NCBI RefSeq assembly: GCF_007995155.1
Contig: NZ_CP042593.1
Coordinates: 2,832,001-2,896,000, forward strand
Direction: 5' to 3'
Length of the DNA: 64,000 nt
Source: Cytobacillus dafuensis
GTDB taxonomy: Bacteria > Bacillota > Bacilli > Bacillales > Cytobacillaceae
Shown: positions 27,190 to 35,588 of the stretch, piece after piece
Position numbering within the stretch: the stretch's first letter is position 1
How the letters are laid out: each line of letters starts with the position of its first letter
Notes under the pieces: model-generated
Databases searched by the model: none
What the model saw: the letters and a program-made list of their open reading frames with translations, nothing else
What the model was told of the DNA's origin: nothing
Translations under genes and position numbers: made by a program

Positions 27190-27489
27190 ATGTTCTTGAT
27201 TATGGCTATATTAAATAGTTTTTCACTTTTTGTTCTTGTTTCATTTATAGTTAACTTCTTCGGAAACACAATAAAAACAAGATTAGCAAAAGTAGTATTA
27301 ATTCCAGCATCAATAATATTGTATTTTTACGTTTTAAATTATGCAGTTGACATGGGTGATAAATTATCTTTATTTACAAACTTAGCAATTATTTTAGGCC
27401 CTTTTGTAATTCTCATAATTTTAAAGATTGTTGTCTCACTGCTATCTTATATAATGGGCTGGAATACTAATAAGCAAAGTCAGTACTAG
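27190..27489 (+). CDS. Small hydrophobic membrane protein
   Basis: Protein of 99 aa with three likely transmembrane helices (about 5-25, 36-54, 62-92). GGAGG is eight bases before ATG. No family recognised. It lies 115 bases past the intron and has its own terminator. A neighbour to a TGT-fold gene read convergently. Confidence 0.6.
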   Translation: MFLIMAILNSFSLFVLVSFIVNFFGNTIKTRLAKVVLIPASIILYFYVLNYAVDMGDKLSLFTNLAIILGPFVILIILKIVVSLLSYIMGWNTNKQSQY

Positions 27490-27512
27490 TAGCTAGTTAA
27501 ATATCAGTATTG

Positions 27513-27550
27513 ATAAGTGGTAGCTTTGATAAGCTATCACTTATTTTTTT
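27513..27550. terminator. Bidirectional terminator
   Basis: Perfect stem ATAAGTGGTAGCTT / AAGCTATCACTTAT followed by eight T, between convergent genes. Confidence 0.9.
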
Positions 27551-27576
27551 TAAAACATTTTTACTCTTTTGTTTCT

Positions 27577-28269
27577 TTAAACAACAAGTTCCAATTCTTT
27601 TTTCAATTTATATGCAGCTCGTTCTATCTTTGCTATTCTCGAAGTACCTTTAATATGATTTGGTTTCCCCATTATTGCTTGCATAAACCAGGTGCTTGAA
27701 TCACAGCTGTACATGTCACAGTGGTTAATATTCTGACGGCTGCTACTACCGAGCAAATGAAACTTTATCTCTGGATATTGCCATGCAAGCAGTCGTACCC
27801 ATTCAGATACTTCCCATTTGTTTTTTATTGGTACCGTTCCACCCAAAGCTATAAACCTTTCTCCGAGGTTATAATATTTATGGAGCCATTCTTCATGATC
27901 GTCACCATACTGGACAACAGGTATTGGAGAAAAGCCCTTTTTCTTTAGAATCATGAAGTAATCAAAGCTCATTTCGTTATCACCGAATACATCAAGATTG
28001 ATAAAGTTTGTGATATATTCCCTGTTTTCTTCGATGTATTTCATATAATCAGTGAGAGCAATTCCTTTTCCTTTAGTCCAAGCTGAGTAAGCCCCACTAT
28101 CCAACATAATTTCGGGACTGTAACCAAGCTTTTCAACAAACTGTTTCAATGGCTTATTACGAAAATAGAAATACGACAATAATAATCTTTGTGGCCTTAC
28201 TTTTCTAAGGGCTTCCGTTTCAGCCGTGGAACTATTAACAGCAACATGAAAAATCTTGATTACACTCAC
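27577..28269 (-). CDS. TGT/DpdA-like TIM-barrel protein
   Basis: Protein of 230 aa. Four segments appear in the order seen in tRNA-guanine transglycosylases and DpdA-type paralogues: MLDSGAYSAW (cf. DSGGFQ), ALGGTVP (cf. GGL/GG), HLLGSSS (cf. HLMGVG) and CDSSTWF, where TGT has its nucleophile Asp. It is much shorter than housekeeping Tgt (about 380 aa), as many phage-borne members are. It could exchange guanine for a 7-deazaguanine in DNA or RNA, but no preQ0 genes are nearby. Start is GTG at 28269 with the SD (AAGGGG) unusually close. Fold inference is good, function is open. Confidence 0.6.
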   Translation of the reverse strand: MSVIKIFHVAVNSSTAETEALRKVRPQRLLLSYFYFRNKPLKQFVEKLGYSPEIMLDSGAYSAWTKGKGIALTDYMKYIEENREYITNFINLDVFGDNEMSFDYFMILKKKGFSPIPVVQYGDDHEEWLHKYYNLGERFIALGGTVPIKNKWEVSEWVRLLAWQYPEIKFHLLGSSSRQNINHCDMYSCDSSTWFMQAIMGKPNHIKGTSRIAKIERAAYKLKKELELVV

Positions 28270-28387
28270 CCCTTTCTTACATCTAGTAAACTTAATAATT
28301 CAAGAGTTGATTAATTAAAAAATTGTTTTATTTTGTAGGATTTTCCCTTCTTTTGTTGAATGTTATTAAAGGTTTGAGGGTGATCAC

Positions 28388-28510
28388 TTGACTGAATTCT
28401 CAAGATGGGTGAACAACCATGCTCATCCCGATTTTATTCAATCTGTAAAGCTATCACGTATGTTAGGTATATTGATTGATAATCTAGTGAAGTGGGAGGA
28501 TGAACCTTGA
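28388..28510 (+). CDS. 40-aa micro-ORF coupled to lipoprotein gene
   Basis: TTG start after GAGGGTGATCAC; the peptide begins MTEFSRWVNNHAHPDF and ends LVKWEDEP. Its TGA stop overlaps the TTG start of the next gene by three bases, so both are probably translated together. No family recognised. Confidence 0.5.
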   Translation: MTEFSRWVNNHAHPDFIQSVKLSRMLGILIDNLVKWEDEP

Positions 28511-29130
28511 AGAAGTTATTACTTATATTTGCAATAGCTGCCCTTTTAACAGCTTGCACTCATTACTCTGGAGGAGAACCAGTTGATCAACAAAAGGAAG
28601 AAGTAAATGAGGATGAGAAAGGGAAATCTGAGGAAGTGGCCGAGGCTAAGATAAAAAGCCTTGAAGAAGAGGATAAGATATTAGCAGAACAAGAAGAGCA
28701 GATTAATACTTTAATGAAGGTAAGAAATATAATCACAAATAATCTCGGTGCAAGGACCAACATAAAAAAAGACAGGATAGTGGAAGTGGAGGTAAATGAC
28801 CATGCTGGAACCGAAGCTGAGGGAGATAAAATTATTCTTATTACTCTTAATGGGGATGAAAACCTTACTTCAGAAATGACTGTTAAGGGCCTGTTAATGA
28901 ATAGTGGAGTAGTGTTTCAAAAAGTGTTTAAAAATGAAGAAGTTGAGGAAGTCGCTTTGTTTTGGCAATTACCTTTAGTTAATTCTTATGCGAACACAAC
29001 TGACGAAAATGTGATTAAAATTACTTTAACAAAAGATACTTTTAATAAGATTGAGTGGAAAAACTTTGACTATAATAATTTTAAAGAAGTTGCAGATCAA
29101 TTTTGGATGCACGATGCATTAAAAGAATAA
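28507..29130 (+). CDS. Predicted lipoprotein of unknown function
   Basis: Protein of 207 aa. The signal sequence ends in the lipobox LLTAC, so Cys is expected to be lipidated and the protein anchored outside the membrane. A Glu/Lys-rich helix follows (about 25-70), then an alpha/beta domain with FWQLPLVNSYANTTDENVIKITLTKDTFNKI. It starts with TTG after GGGAGGATGAACC and is coupled to a 40-aa ORF. It ends in a bidirectional terminator. No known family assigned. Confidence 0.7.
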   Translation: MKKLLLIFAIAALLTACTHYSGGEPVDQQKEEVNEDEKGKSEEVAEAKIKSLEEEDKILAEQEEQINTLMKVRNIITNNLGARTNIKKDRIVEVEVNDHAGTEAEGDKIILITLNGDENLTSEMTVKGLLMNSGVVFQKVFKNEEVEEVALFWQLPLVNSYANTTDENVIKITLTKDTFNKIEWKNFDYNNFKEVADQFWMHDALKE

Positions 29131-29158
29131 AAATAACCGTCTCTTAGGAGGCGGTTTT
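29131..29158. terminator. Bidirectional terminator overlapping a stop codon
   Basis: Stem AACCGTCTC / GAGGCGGTT followed by T5. The last codons of the convergent 69-aa gene lie inside the hairpin. Confidence 0.8.
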
Positions 29159-29356
29159 TCTTATTCTAGCCACAGCAAGAATCGATTCTAGTTTAAATAT
29201 CCTAGCTTGTTTCTTAGTCATACAAAAGGCTTTTATATAATTCTCATTGATACCTTTTACCAAGATAGTTCTTTTTGAAAATTTATTATCCCTATTACAA
29301 TAAATAATTTCAACAGGAAATCCCTCTTCAAATGCACTCACCAGTAATCGATTCAT
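29144..29356 (-). CDS. Small WYL-like protein behind SOS boxes
   Basis: Protein of 70 aa opening MNRLLVSAFEEGFPVEIIYCNRDNKFSKRTI; the IIYxNxxxxxSKRTI pattern resembles the start of a WYL domain. Small proteins of this kind sit next to yolD/uvrX (error-prone polymerase) operons in Bacillus. AAAGGAGGA gives a strong ribosome site. Two LexA-type boxes lie in the divergent promoter region, so DNA-damage induction is likely (inference). Partner genes are missing here; only a yolD-like stump is left on the other side. Confidence 0.6.
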   Translation of the reverse strand: MNRLLVSAFEEGFPVEIIYCNRDNKFSKRTILVKGINENYIKAFCMTKKQARIFKLESILAVARIRKTAS

Positions 29357-29390
29357 GCTGCAGTCCTCCTTTATTAATAAATATTTTACA

Positions 29391-29440
29391 CGAACTAACG
29401 TTCTGTTTCAAGTTGACTTAAGAACTAATGTTTGTATTAT
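29391..29440. promoter_or_regulatory. Divergent SOS promoter with two LexA boxes
   Basis: CGAACTAACGTTCT (29391-29404) fits the Bacillus LexA/DinR consensus CGAACN4GTTCG with one change; AGAACTAATGTTTG (29421-29434) is a weaker second box. A plus-strand promoter TTGACT (29413) - 16 bp - TATTAT (29435) overlaps the second box, so bound LexA would block it. Confidence 0.7.
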
Positions 29441-29461
29441 TTATGTAAGGAGATGACTAAG

Positions 29462-29482
29462 ATGTTACGTGATTGCGGATAA
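29462..29482 (+). pseudogene. Stump of a yolD-like gene
   Basis: Behind the SOS promoter and a strong TAAGGAG site the frame reads MLRDCG and then TAA. YolD-like proteins open with a similar M-[LI]-R-D-R-G before IKW. The rest of the gene and its uvrX partner are absent, and a terminator follows at once. Confidence 0.4.
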
Positions 29483-29525
29483 AGAAAGAATGAGAAGCAT
29501 AATCCCCTCATTCTTTCTTTTTTTA
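29481..29525 (+). terminator. Terminator behind the SOS promoter
   Basis: Perfect 14-base arms AAAGAAAGAATGAG / CTCATTCTTTCTTT followed by T residues. It would end the short SOS transcript after about 75 nt. Confidence 0.85.
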
Positions 29526-29569
29526 TCCCTTTTGCAAATAAAAACGGCCTTTGGTCAATTAACTTACCA

Positions 29570-30850
29570 TTATTTCACTTTACCTGTATCTGTTAAATAC
29601 GTTGCGATTTCCGGGAAAAATGCTAGAACAACGATAAATAATATCATGATAATCGCATATGGATAAACACCCTTTACAATTTCCGAAATCGAGGTTGTCC
29701 GATCGACTCCTTTTAGCACAAATAAATTCAATCCGACAGGAGGTGTAATGAGTGCTAATTCCATATTGATTACCAAAATAATAGCAAACCATATTGGATC
29801 AAAGCCAAGCGCTGTGATAATTGGATACAGAATTGGTACTGTTATTACAATAATTGATACCGTTTCTAAGAAACATCCTAATATGAGTAGAACGATGTTA
29901 ATTAAAATAAAGATAATCCATGGTGAGACATCCCAAGATGTAGTAAATTCTGTTATCGATTGTGGAATTCTAAGAACAGTTAGAATAAAACCAAGCAGCA
30001 TCGCACCAACGATTATGAAAAGGATCATTGCATTCGTTTGTACAGTCGAAAATAATATTTCCTTCATATTTTTAATCGTTAAATTACGGTAGGCAAGTCC
30101 ACCTATTAACAAACTGATAACTACACCAACTGCAGCAGCCTCTGTTGGAGTAAATATTCCAGTATAAATACCGCCGATAATAATAATTGGTAAAATCAGA
30201 CCCCATATTGCCTTCTTTGAAGCTTCAAATCTTTCAGGCCAAGTTGCTGGTTTATCTTTGATGTGTCGTGTTTGCCATGAAGCAAATATTGTAAACAATA
30301 ATGTTAGTAATATACCAGGAACAATCCCCGCAATAAAAAGCTTTCCTACAGATTCCCCTGTTATATTTCCATAAAGAATCATCGGAACACTTGGAGGAAT
30401 TAATATTCCTAAAGTTCCACCCGCTGCAAGAAGGCCTAGAACATATTTCTTCGTATAACCTCGCTTCACCATTTCTGGAAGAGCAACTGAACCTACCGTT
30501 ACTGCTGTTGCGACACTAGAGCCAGAGATGGCTGAAAATATTGTACAGCAGAAAATGGTAGCAACTGCAAGTCCCCCTGGTAAATGCCTAAACCATCTGC
30601 TAGCCATTTCGTATAAGTCTTTTCCAACACCGCAGACTAATAATATCTGACTCATCAATACGTATAATGGTAAGGCAGTCAGTTCAAAGGAATCTAATGC
30701 TTTATAAGAGATAATAGGAATCTGCATGAAGGCAAATGTACCTCCATTAAAAAAGTACATTCCTCCGATTGCCAAAAGTCCAAGAGTAAAAGCAACTGGT
30801 AAACCGATTAATAGGAGAGTTCCCATTCCACCAAGAAAAAATAGATTCAT
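29570..30850 (-). CDS. dctM: TRAP transporter large permease (DctM)
   Basis: Membrane permease of 426 aa with about 12 helices. It forms the ion-driven channel of a tripartite TRAP importer. ILIPPSVPMILYGNITGESVGKLFIAGIVPG and FTPTEAAAVGV are family hallmarks. It overlaps the small subunit gene by four bases. Last gene of the catabolic operon. It would bring in an organic acid captured by the DctP protein. Confidence 0.93.
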   Translation of the reverse strand: MNLFFLGGMGTLLLIGLPVAFTLGLLAIGGMYFFNGGTFAFMQIPIISYKALDSFELTALPLYVLMSQILLVCGVGKDLYEMASRWFRHLPGGLAVATIFCCTIFSAISGSSVATAVTVGSVALPEMVKRGYTKKYVLGLLAAGGTLGILIPPSVPMILYGNITGESVGKLFIAGIVPGILLTLLFTIFASWQTRHIKDKPATWPERFEASKKAIWGLILPIIIIGGIYTGIFTPTEAAAVGVVISLLIGGLAYRNLTIKNMKEILFSTVQTNAMILFIIVGAMLLGFILTVLRIPQSITEFTTSWDVSPWIIFILINIVLLILGCFLETVSIIVITVPILYPIITALGFDPIWFAIILVINMELALITPPVGLNLFVLKGVDRTTSISEIVKGVYPYAIIMILFIVVLAFFPEIATYLTDTGKVK

Positions 30851-31353
30851 GCCTGAGGCTCTCCTTTCTTGTTAAAACAATCTACTATCTGTAATACAAA
30901 AGCGAAACAAAGTAAAATTCCACCGATTGGAAGCAGCAATTCAGGCAAATACATGGGAACCCTTAACAAAGATGAAGACGTAACACCTAATGTGTAAGTA
31001 CTCTGGACATGATGAATTCCATACCATGTGAAAATGACACTAAAAAGCAATCCTAGAAAATTTGATAATATTGCCAAAATAGTTTTCACTTTGTCTGATA
31101 CTATATTTATAACTAAGTCTACTGTAATATGGGAAAATGTTCTTAACGCATAGCCACTCCCGATAAAACAGCTCCCAATGAGTGAATAAATTGATAATTC
31201 TGTAGCAAATACAGTTGGAGAATTAAAGAATGCACGTGAAAGCACCTCATAAAAGATCATTCCTGTGATCAGTACAATAAAAATTCCAGAAATGAATCCT
31301 CCTAAACGAATCATCCTGTCTATGTTTTTATAAAGTAATTTTAAAAAATTCAT
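30847..31353 (-). CDS. dctQ: TRAP transporter small permease (DctQ)
   Basis: Four-helix subunit of 168 aa that pairs with DctM. FYEVLSRAFFNSPTVFATELSIYSLIGSCFIGSGYALRTFSHITVDL is the DctQ pattern. ATG at 31353 was chosen because GGAGG sits five bases upstream; the longer start overlaps that site. It ends overlapping dctM by four bases. Confidence 0.9.
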   Translation of the reverse strand: MNFLKLLYKNIDRMIRLGGFISGIFIVLITGMIFYEVLSRAFFNSPTVFATELSIYSLIGSCFIGSGYALRTFSHITVDLVINIVSDKVKTILAILSNFLGLLFSVIFTWYGIHHVQSTYTLGVTSSSLLRVPMYLPELLLPIGGILLCFAFVLQIVDCFNKKGEPQA

Positions 31354-31405
31354 TATTGCCTCCAACTTAAGACGTCACACCATATTGATTTAAAACTTCA
31401 ACCTT

Positions 31406-31422
31406 CGGGGAGAGAATCCCCG
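31406..31422 (-). terminator. Intercistronic hairpin between dctP and dctQ
   Basis: Short stem CGGGGA / TCCCCG without a T run. More likely it stabilises the dctP message or weakens read-through, raising binding-protein output over permease. Confidence 0.55.
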
Positions 31423-31465
31423 TACAGTTGATGTTCGTTTTTAAATCTTCATCCTTAATTTTCTT

Positions 31466-32521
31466 TTAATTACCTGTTTCCACAAGATCAAGTAGTTCTT
31501 TCCCGAGATCACCTGATTGGTCTAGGAAAATATCATAAACAGGTTTTGCAGCATCCTTCCATACTTGAAGCTCGGATTCAGGGACAACATAAACTTCCAT
31601 GCCTTTTTCTTCTAATTCTTTTGCTGTTTTTGCATCTTCTGCTTTTGCCTGTTCACGAATCCATTGTTCTGTTTCTGAGGCAGTTTCCTCGATTAGCTTT
31701 TGTGTTTTTTCCGGAAGGTTATCCCAGTATTTTTTATTGACAGCTAATATAAATTCTAAGTATGAATAATTATTAATAGTTAAATATTTTACAACTTCAT
31801 CGTATTTTCTTTGCACCATGGCAGTTGTTCCAGATGTTGCACCATCAACTGTGTTACGCTGTAATGCCATGTATACTTCTCCACCACCCATAAATACTGG
31901 AGAACCACCGTAAGCTTTAATTAATTCTGAAGGGATATCACCAATACTTCTAATTTTTAGTCCTTTGAAATCCTCAGGCTTTTTTAGCGGTCTAACATTA
32001 TTAACAAACTGCGCATAACCATAGTCTGCAAAAAATAAAACTTTTGCACCTTTTTCTTCCATTGCTTCTTTAAGCTTGTTTCCCATTTCTCCAGAAAGTG
32101 CATTACCGGCTGCTTCATAGTTAGGAAAAATGTAAGGAACATCAAAAATTCCCATTGCAGGAACTGTAGAAGCCCATAAAGTTGAAGAGTTCACACCCAT
32201 TTCAACTCCGCCTGTTAAAATAGATTGGTTCATTTCTTTGTCACTTAAAAGCTGTCCAGCTGGATAAACTTGGACATTTACTTTACCGCCAGATTTTTCA
32301 GTCACTTTCTTTGCAAATTCTTCAATACCAACTGCAATATGGTGATCCTGTGGCAGGTTATATGCTAATCTGATTGTTGCTTTTTCATATCCATCTCCAC
32401 CATTTTCTGCTCCGCTTTCCCCTGAAGATGATGCAGGTTCTTTTGACACTTGTCCTCCACAAGCTGCTAAGATTCCCATTACAAGAAACAAAGCTAAAAT
32501 GCTTGCTGTTAATTTTTTCAT
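31466..32521 (-). CDS. dctP: TRAP transporter substrate-binding lipoprotein (DctP)
   Basis: Extracytoplasmic solute receptor of 351 aa. The signal peptide ends in lipobox LAAC, so the protein is membrane-tethered. VQVYPAGQLLSDKEMNQSILTGGVEMG and GLKIRSIGDIPSELIKAYGGSPVFMGGGEVYMALQRNTVDGATSG are typical; the Arg of LKIRS usually binds the ligand carboxylate. First transporter gene, after the lyase. Ligand is probably a hydroxy-dicarboxylate, judged from the neighbouring enzymes (inference). Confidence 0.93.
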   Translation of the reverse strand: MKKLTASILALFLVMGILAACGGQVSKEPASSSGESGAENGGDGYEKATIRLAYNLPQDHHIAVGIEEFAKKVTEKSGGKVNVQVYPAGQLLSDKEMNQSILTGGVEMGVNSSTLWASTVPAMGIFDVPYIFPNYEAAGNALSGEMGNKLKEAMEEKGAKVLFFADYGYAQFVNNVRPLKKPEDFKGLKIRSIGDIPSELIKAYGGSPVFMGGGEVYMALQRNTVDGATSGTTAMVQRKYDEVVKYLTINNYSYLEFILAVNKKYWDNLPEKTQKLIEETASETEQWIREQAKAEDAKTAKELEEKGMEVYVVPESELQVWKDAAKPVYDIFLDQSGDLGKELLDLVETGN

Positions 32522-32535
32522 CCTAATCCCAACCC

Positions 32536-33432
32536 TTATATTATTTTTTTCCTTACTACTTGGCGTATTCTTCCAAGTGGGGTTTTACTTGATAAACTTG
32601 CTGCATAGTCAGCTGCTTCCAATAAACGTTCAAAATTTATTCCGGTATCTATCGACATTCTATTAAACATATAAACTAAATCTTCTGTAGCGAGATTCCC
32701 TGCTGCTCCAGGTGCAAAAGGGCAGCCGCCAATCCCACTAGCTGACGTTTCGAAAATTCTAACGCCTGCATTAAATGCCGCGTATGCGTTTGTAAGACCA
32801 AGACCTCTCGTATCGTGAAGGTGAATAGCAACAGGTGTCTTCCCAGTTACTTCTAATACACGAGAAAGCAATCGAAAAGTTTGCTCTGGATCGGCGATAC
32901 CAATCGTATCTGCAATACCAATCCGATCAGCACCTGCTTCTACTGCTCGCTCTACTAATTTTAGAACTACATCTGGATTCACGTTACCTTCATAAGGACA
33001 GCCAAAGCTAACTGCTATTGAAAAGCACATTTTCATTTTGGTCTGATCGATTTTATCTTTTAATTTAGTAAACTCTTTAAAATTATCTTCAATGCTTATC
33101 CCAATATTGCGCTGATTGAATGTTTCGGTAGCAGCAGTTACCCAGTTCACTTCGTTAATTGGGAATTTCGTTGCACGCTCAAAGCCTTTTACATTCGGAA
33201 TAAGGGCAGTGATTTCAATATCATTTAGTACAGCACATGATTTAATCACTTCTTCAGCATCTGCCATTTGAGGAACTTTCATAGGATGAACAAATGAGCT
33301 TGCTTCGATATGATTAATACCAGCTTCAGCTAATAAATAGATCAATTTACTTTTCTTAACGGTTGGTATAAATACCGGATCATTTTGCAAACCATCGCGA
33401 GGACTAACCTCAATAATGGAAACCTTCTCCAT
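32536..33432 (-). CDS. HMG-CoA lyase family enzyme
   Basis: TIM-barrel lyase of 298 aa that splits 3-hydroxy-3-methylglutaryl-CoA, or a related citramalyl-type CoA ester, to acetyl-CoA and a keto acid. EVSPRDGLQND is the first active-site motif, HLHDTRGLGLTNAYAA supplies metal ligands, and GIGGCPFAPGAAGNLATED holds the catalytic Cys loop. Its ATG directly follows the stop of the CoA-transferase gene, so the two steps are coupled. HMG-CoA is the default substrate; the operon context leaves other branched acids possible. Confidence 0.88.
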   Translation of the reverse strand: MEKVSIIEVSPRDGLQNDPVFIPTVKKSKLIYLLAEAGINHIEASSFVHPMKVPQMADAEEVIKSCAVLNDIEITALIPNVKGFERATKFPINEVNWVTAATETFNQRNIGISIEDNFKEFTKLKDKIDQTKMKMCFSIAVSFGCPYEGNVNPDVVLKLVERAVEAGADRIGIADTIGIADPEQTFRLLSRVLEVTGKTPVAIHLHDTRGLGLTNAYAAFNAGVRIFETSASGIGGCPFAPGAAGNLATEDLVYMFNRMSIDTGINFERLLEAADYAASLSSKTPLGRIRQVVRKKII

Positions 33433-34635
33433 TTATATAACCCCCGACTGCTTTAATTTCGCAATTTCATTAGCATCCATATTAATTAAATCTTTAAAAA
33501 TTTCATCGTTATGCTCACCTAGAGTAGGGCCAATCCATTTCAGATTACCAGGAGTTTCTGATAATTTAGGCACTACGCCAGGTGCTAGTACTGTTTCGCC
33601 AGTCGGAAGTTCGATTGGTTCCAGCATTTTTCTAGACTTAAATTGTTCATCTTTAACAATATCCTTAATACTATAAATCGGGCCTACCGGTACTGAAGCA
33701 TCATCTAGTAATTTTTGAACTTCTTTAAGGGGACGTTGTTTAGTCCATTCTTCAATTGTTTTGTCAATGAACTCAACATTGTCAGCACGCCCTTGATTGT
33801 TTGCTAACTTTGGATCATTTGCTAAATCTTCTCTCCCCATCGTTTTCATTAATCGCTGAAAAATACTATCACCATTAGCCCCAATGACTAAATACTTACC
33901 GTCAGCACATTCATAGGTATTCGATGGTGCTATGCCAGGTAAAGTACTACCAGTTCTTTCACGGATTAATCCTGTTAAATCGTATTCCGGAAGGATTCCT
34001 TCTAATAAACTAAAGACAGCCTCATATAGCGCAACATCAATTAGCTGGCCTTTCTTCTCAGGATCATTGTCACGTGCTCTTACCGCCATAATTGTTCCGA
34101 TAACAGCATAAAGTCCTGCAACTAAATCTCCTATTGCAATTCCAACTCTTACAGGTGGTCTATCAGGATAACCAGTTAAAAATCTTAAACCTCCAAACGC
34201 TTCAGCGACACTTCCGAAACCAGGCTTGTGGCTATTAGGTCCCGTTTGGCCATAACCAGATATTCTTGTCATTATCAGACTTGGGTTAATTTCACTTAAG
34301 TGCTCGTAGCCAATTCCCCATTTCTCCAACGTACCTGGGCGAAAATTTTCTAGAACAACATCTACTTCACCAGCAAGCTTTTTTACTATTTCCTGCCCTT
34401 GTTGATCTCGTAAATTAATGGTAATTGATTTTTTATTTCTTGCTTGGACATACCACCAAACTGAATTATCTCCATGCATGATTCTCCAATTTCTGAGTGG
34501 GTCTCCTTTTTTTGGCTCTTCCACTTTTATAACTTCCGCCCCAAATTCTGCGAATATTTTACCTGCAAAAGGCGCTGCAACTAAATTACCTAACTCTAAT
34601 ACTCTTATACCTTCAAGAGGCATTTTTTTTGCCAA
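33433..34635 (-). CDS. CaiB/BaiF class III CoA-transferase
   Basis: CoA-transferase of 400 aa. LEGIRVLELGNLVAAPFAGKIFAEFGAEVIKVEEPKKGDPLRNW is the family N-terminus. The catalytic Asp is in AIGDLVAGLYAVIG near residue 170. It resembles succinyl-CoA:glutarate/HMG CoA-transferases, which load CoA on dicarboxylates without ATP. Start is TTG after GGAGGG. It lies directly ahead of the lyase and after a GntR gene. Donor and acceptor are inferred only. Confidence 0.9.
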   Translation of the reverse strand: MAKKMPLEGIRVLELGNLVAAPFAGKIFAEFGAEVIKVEEPKKGDPLRNWRIMHGDNSVWWYVQARNKKSITINLRDQQGQEIVKKLAGEVDVVLENFRPGTLEKWGIGYEHLSEINPSLIMTRISGYGQTGPNSHKPGFGSVAEAFGGLRFLTGYPDRPPVRVGIAIGDLVAGLYAVIGTIMAVRARDNDPEKKGQLIDVALYEAVFSLLEGILPEYDLTGLIRERTGSTLPGIAPSNTYECADGKYLVIGANGDSIFQRLMKTMGREDLANDPKLANNQGRADNVEFIDKTIEEWTKQRPLKEVQKLLDDASVPVGPIYSIKDIVKDEQFKSRKMLEPIELPTGETVLAPGVVPKLSETPGNLKWIGPTLGEHNDEIFKDLINMDANEIAKLKQSGVI

Positions 34636-34719
34636 TTTAATCTTCTCCCTCCTAGCTGCTATTTTTCCGCTTTACATAATTGAAGCTTAAATCTGAGGAA
34701 TGCTTGCATTTACCGCCGT

Positions 34720-35367
34720 TTATCCTAAGTAAAGCTGATAATCTGCTTCAAGATGCTTCCTCATATTTTGTTTGGCTTTTTCCTTGTTTTTCTCTTTAAT
34801 CGCAAGAAAAATATTGTAATGATCCCTAAGGGCCGTTTCTTTTCTCATAGGATTAATTTCTAAAATGGTGCTTCTATAAAAACTTATAACTCCCCTCAAC
34901 TCAGTAATCATTTTAATTAAGAAAGGGTTTTCGCTCGATTCCACAATAATTTGGTGAAATCTTTGATTTAATTCGTGAATTTTTTTCATATTGTTTTCTT
35001 TTACCTCAACTGCTGAAATATTTAATATGTATTCCATCTCTTCTATATGTTTTTCAGTCCTTCTTTCGGCAGCATACATGGCAGCTAGTGGCTCAAGCTC
35101 GATTCTACATTCATATAAGAATTGATAATCTTTTATTGTTGGATTATATACTGTGACTCCACCTTGGAGCTGTTCAACAACTAGTCCATCCTTTTCTAAC
35201 CTCCGAATGGCCTCACGAACCGGACTGCGGCTGACCCCTAGTTCTTCAGCAATTTTCTCTTCTATCAATCTCTGACCTGGTTCAATTCCACCTGTAACAA
35301 TTTGATCTCGTAAATATTCATAAACCTGATCTAACAAAGTATCTCTTCTAATAATTTTCTTTGTCAT
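34720..35367 (-). CDS. GntR/FadR-family (FCD) transcriptional regulator
   Basis: Regulator of 215 aa. The N-terminal winged helix reads RLIEEKIAEELGVSRSPVREAIRRLEKDGLV. The C-terminal FCD ligand domain (about 90-210) has RIELEPLAAMYA and the metal/ligand residues D-x4-H-x3-I pattern around NQRFHQIIVESSENPFL. ATG at 35367 follows GAGGGGAG; the longer frame to 35403 is rejected. It should control the CoA-transferase/lyase/TRAP operon downstream; an ATACTGTAT palindrome just upstream is a candidate site. Confidence 0.9.
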   Translation of the reverse strand: MTKKIIRRDTLLDQVYEYLRDQIVTGGIEPGQRLIEEKIAEELGVSRSPVREAIRRLEKDGLVVEQLQGGVTVYNPTIKDYQFLYECRIELEPLAAMYAAERRTEKHIEEMEYILNISAVEVKENNMKKIHELNQRFHQIIVESSENPFLIKMITELRGVISFYRSTILEINPMRKETALRDHYNIFLAIKEKNKEKAKQNMRKHLEADYQLYLG

Positions 35368-35390
35368 ATACTCCCCTCTTCGTCGACGGT

Positions 35391-35399
35391 ATACTGTAT
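35391..35399. promoter_or_regulatory. Candidate GntR operator
   Basis: ATAC-T-GTAT palindrome 24 bases upstream of the regulator start, the general form of FCD-type GntR sites. Autoregulation is inferred. Confidence 0.4.
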
Positions 35400-35521
35400 G
35401 CATAACATATTTATTAGAATAATATGAATAATTTTATTAGTCAATAATTTAATTTTCTGCAAATTATTTTTTAAAAATAATATGTGGAAATAGATAATAG
35501 AAATTATTATCAAAATAAATA

Positions 35522-35547
35522 AGAGTGAGACAAAAATGTCTCACTCT
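35522..35547. terminator. Terminator of pssA
   Basis: Perfect ten-base arms AGAGTGAGAC / GTCTCACTCT, about 40 bases past the pssA stop. Confidence 0.8.
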
Positions 35548-35588
35548 CTACGATCAGTTCATTATTAATTACTGTTAAAAATTAATGG

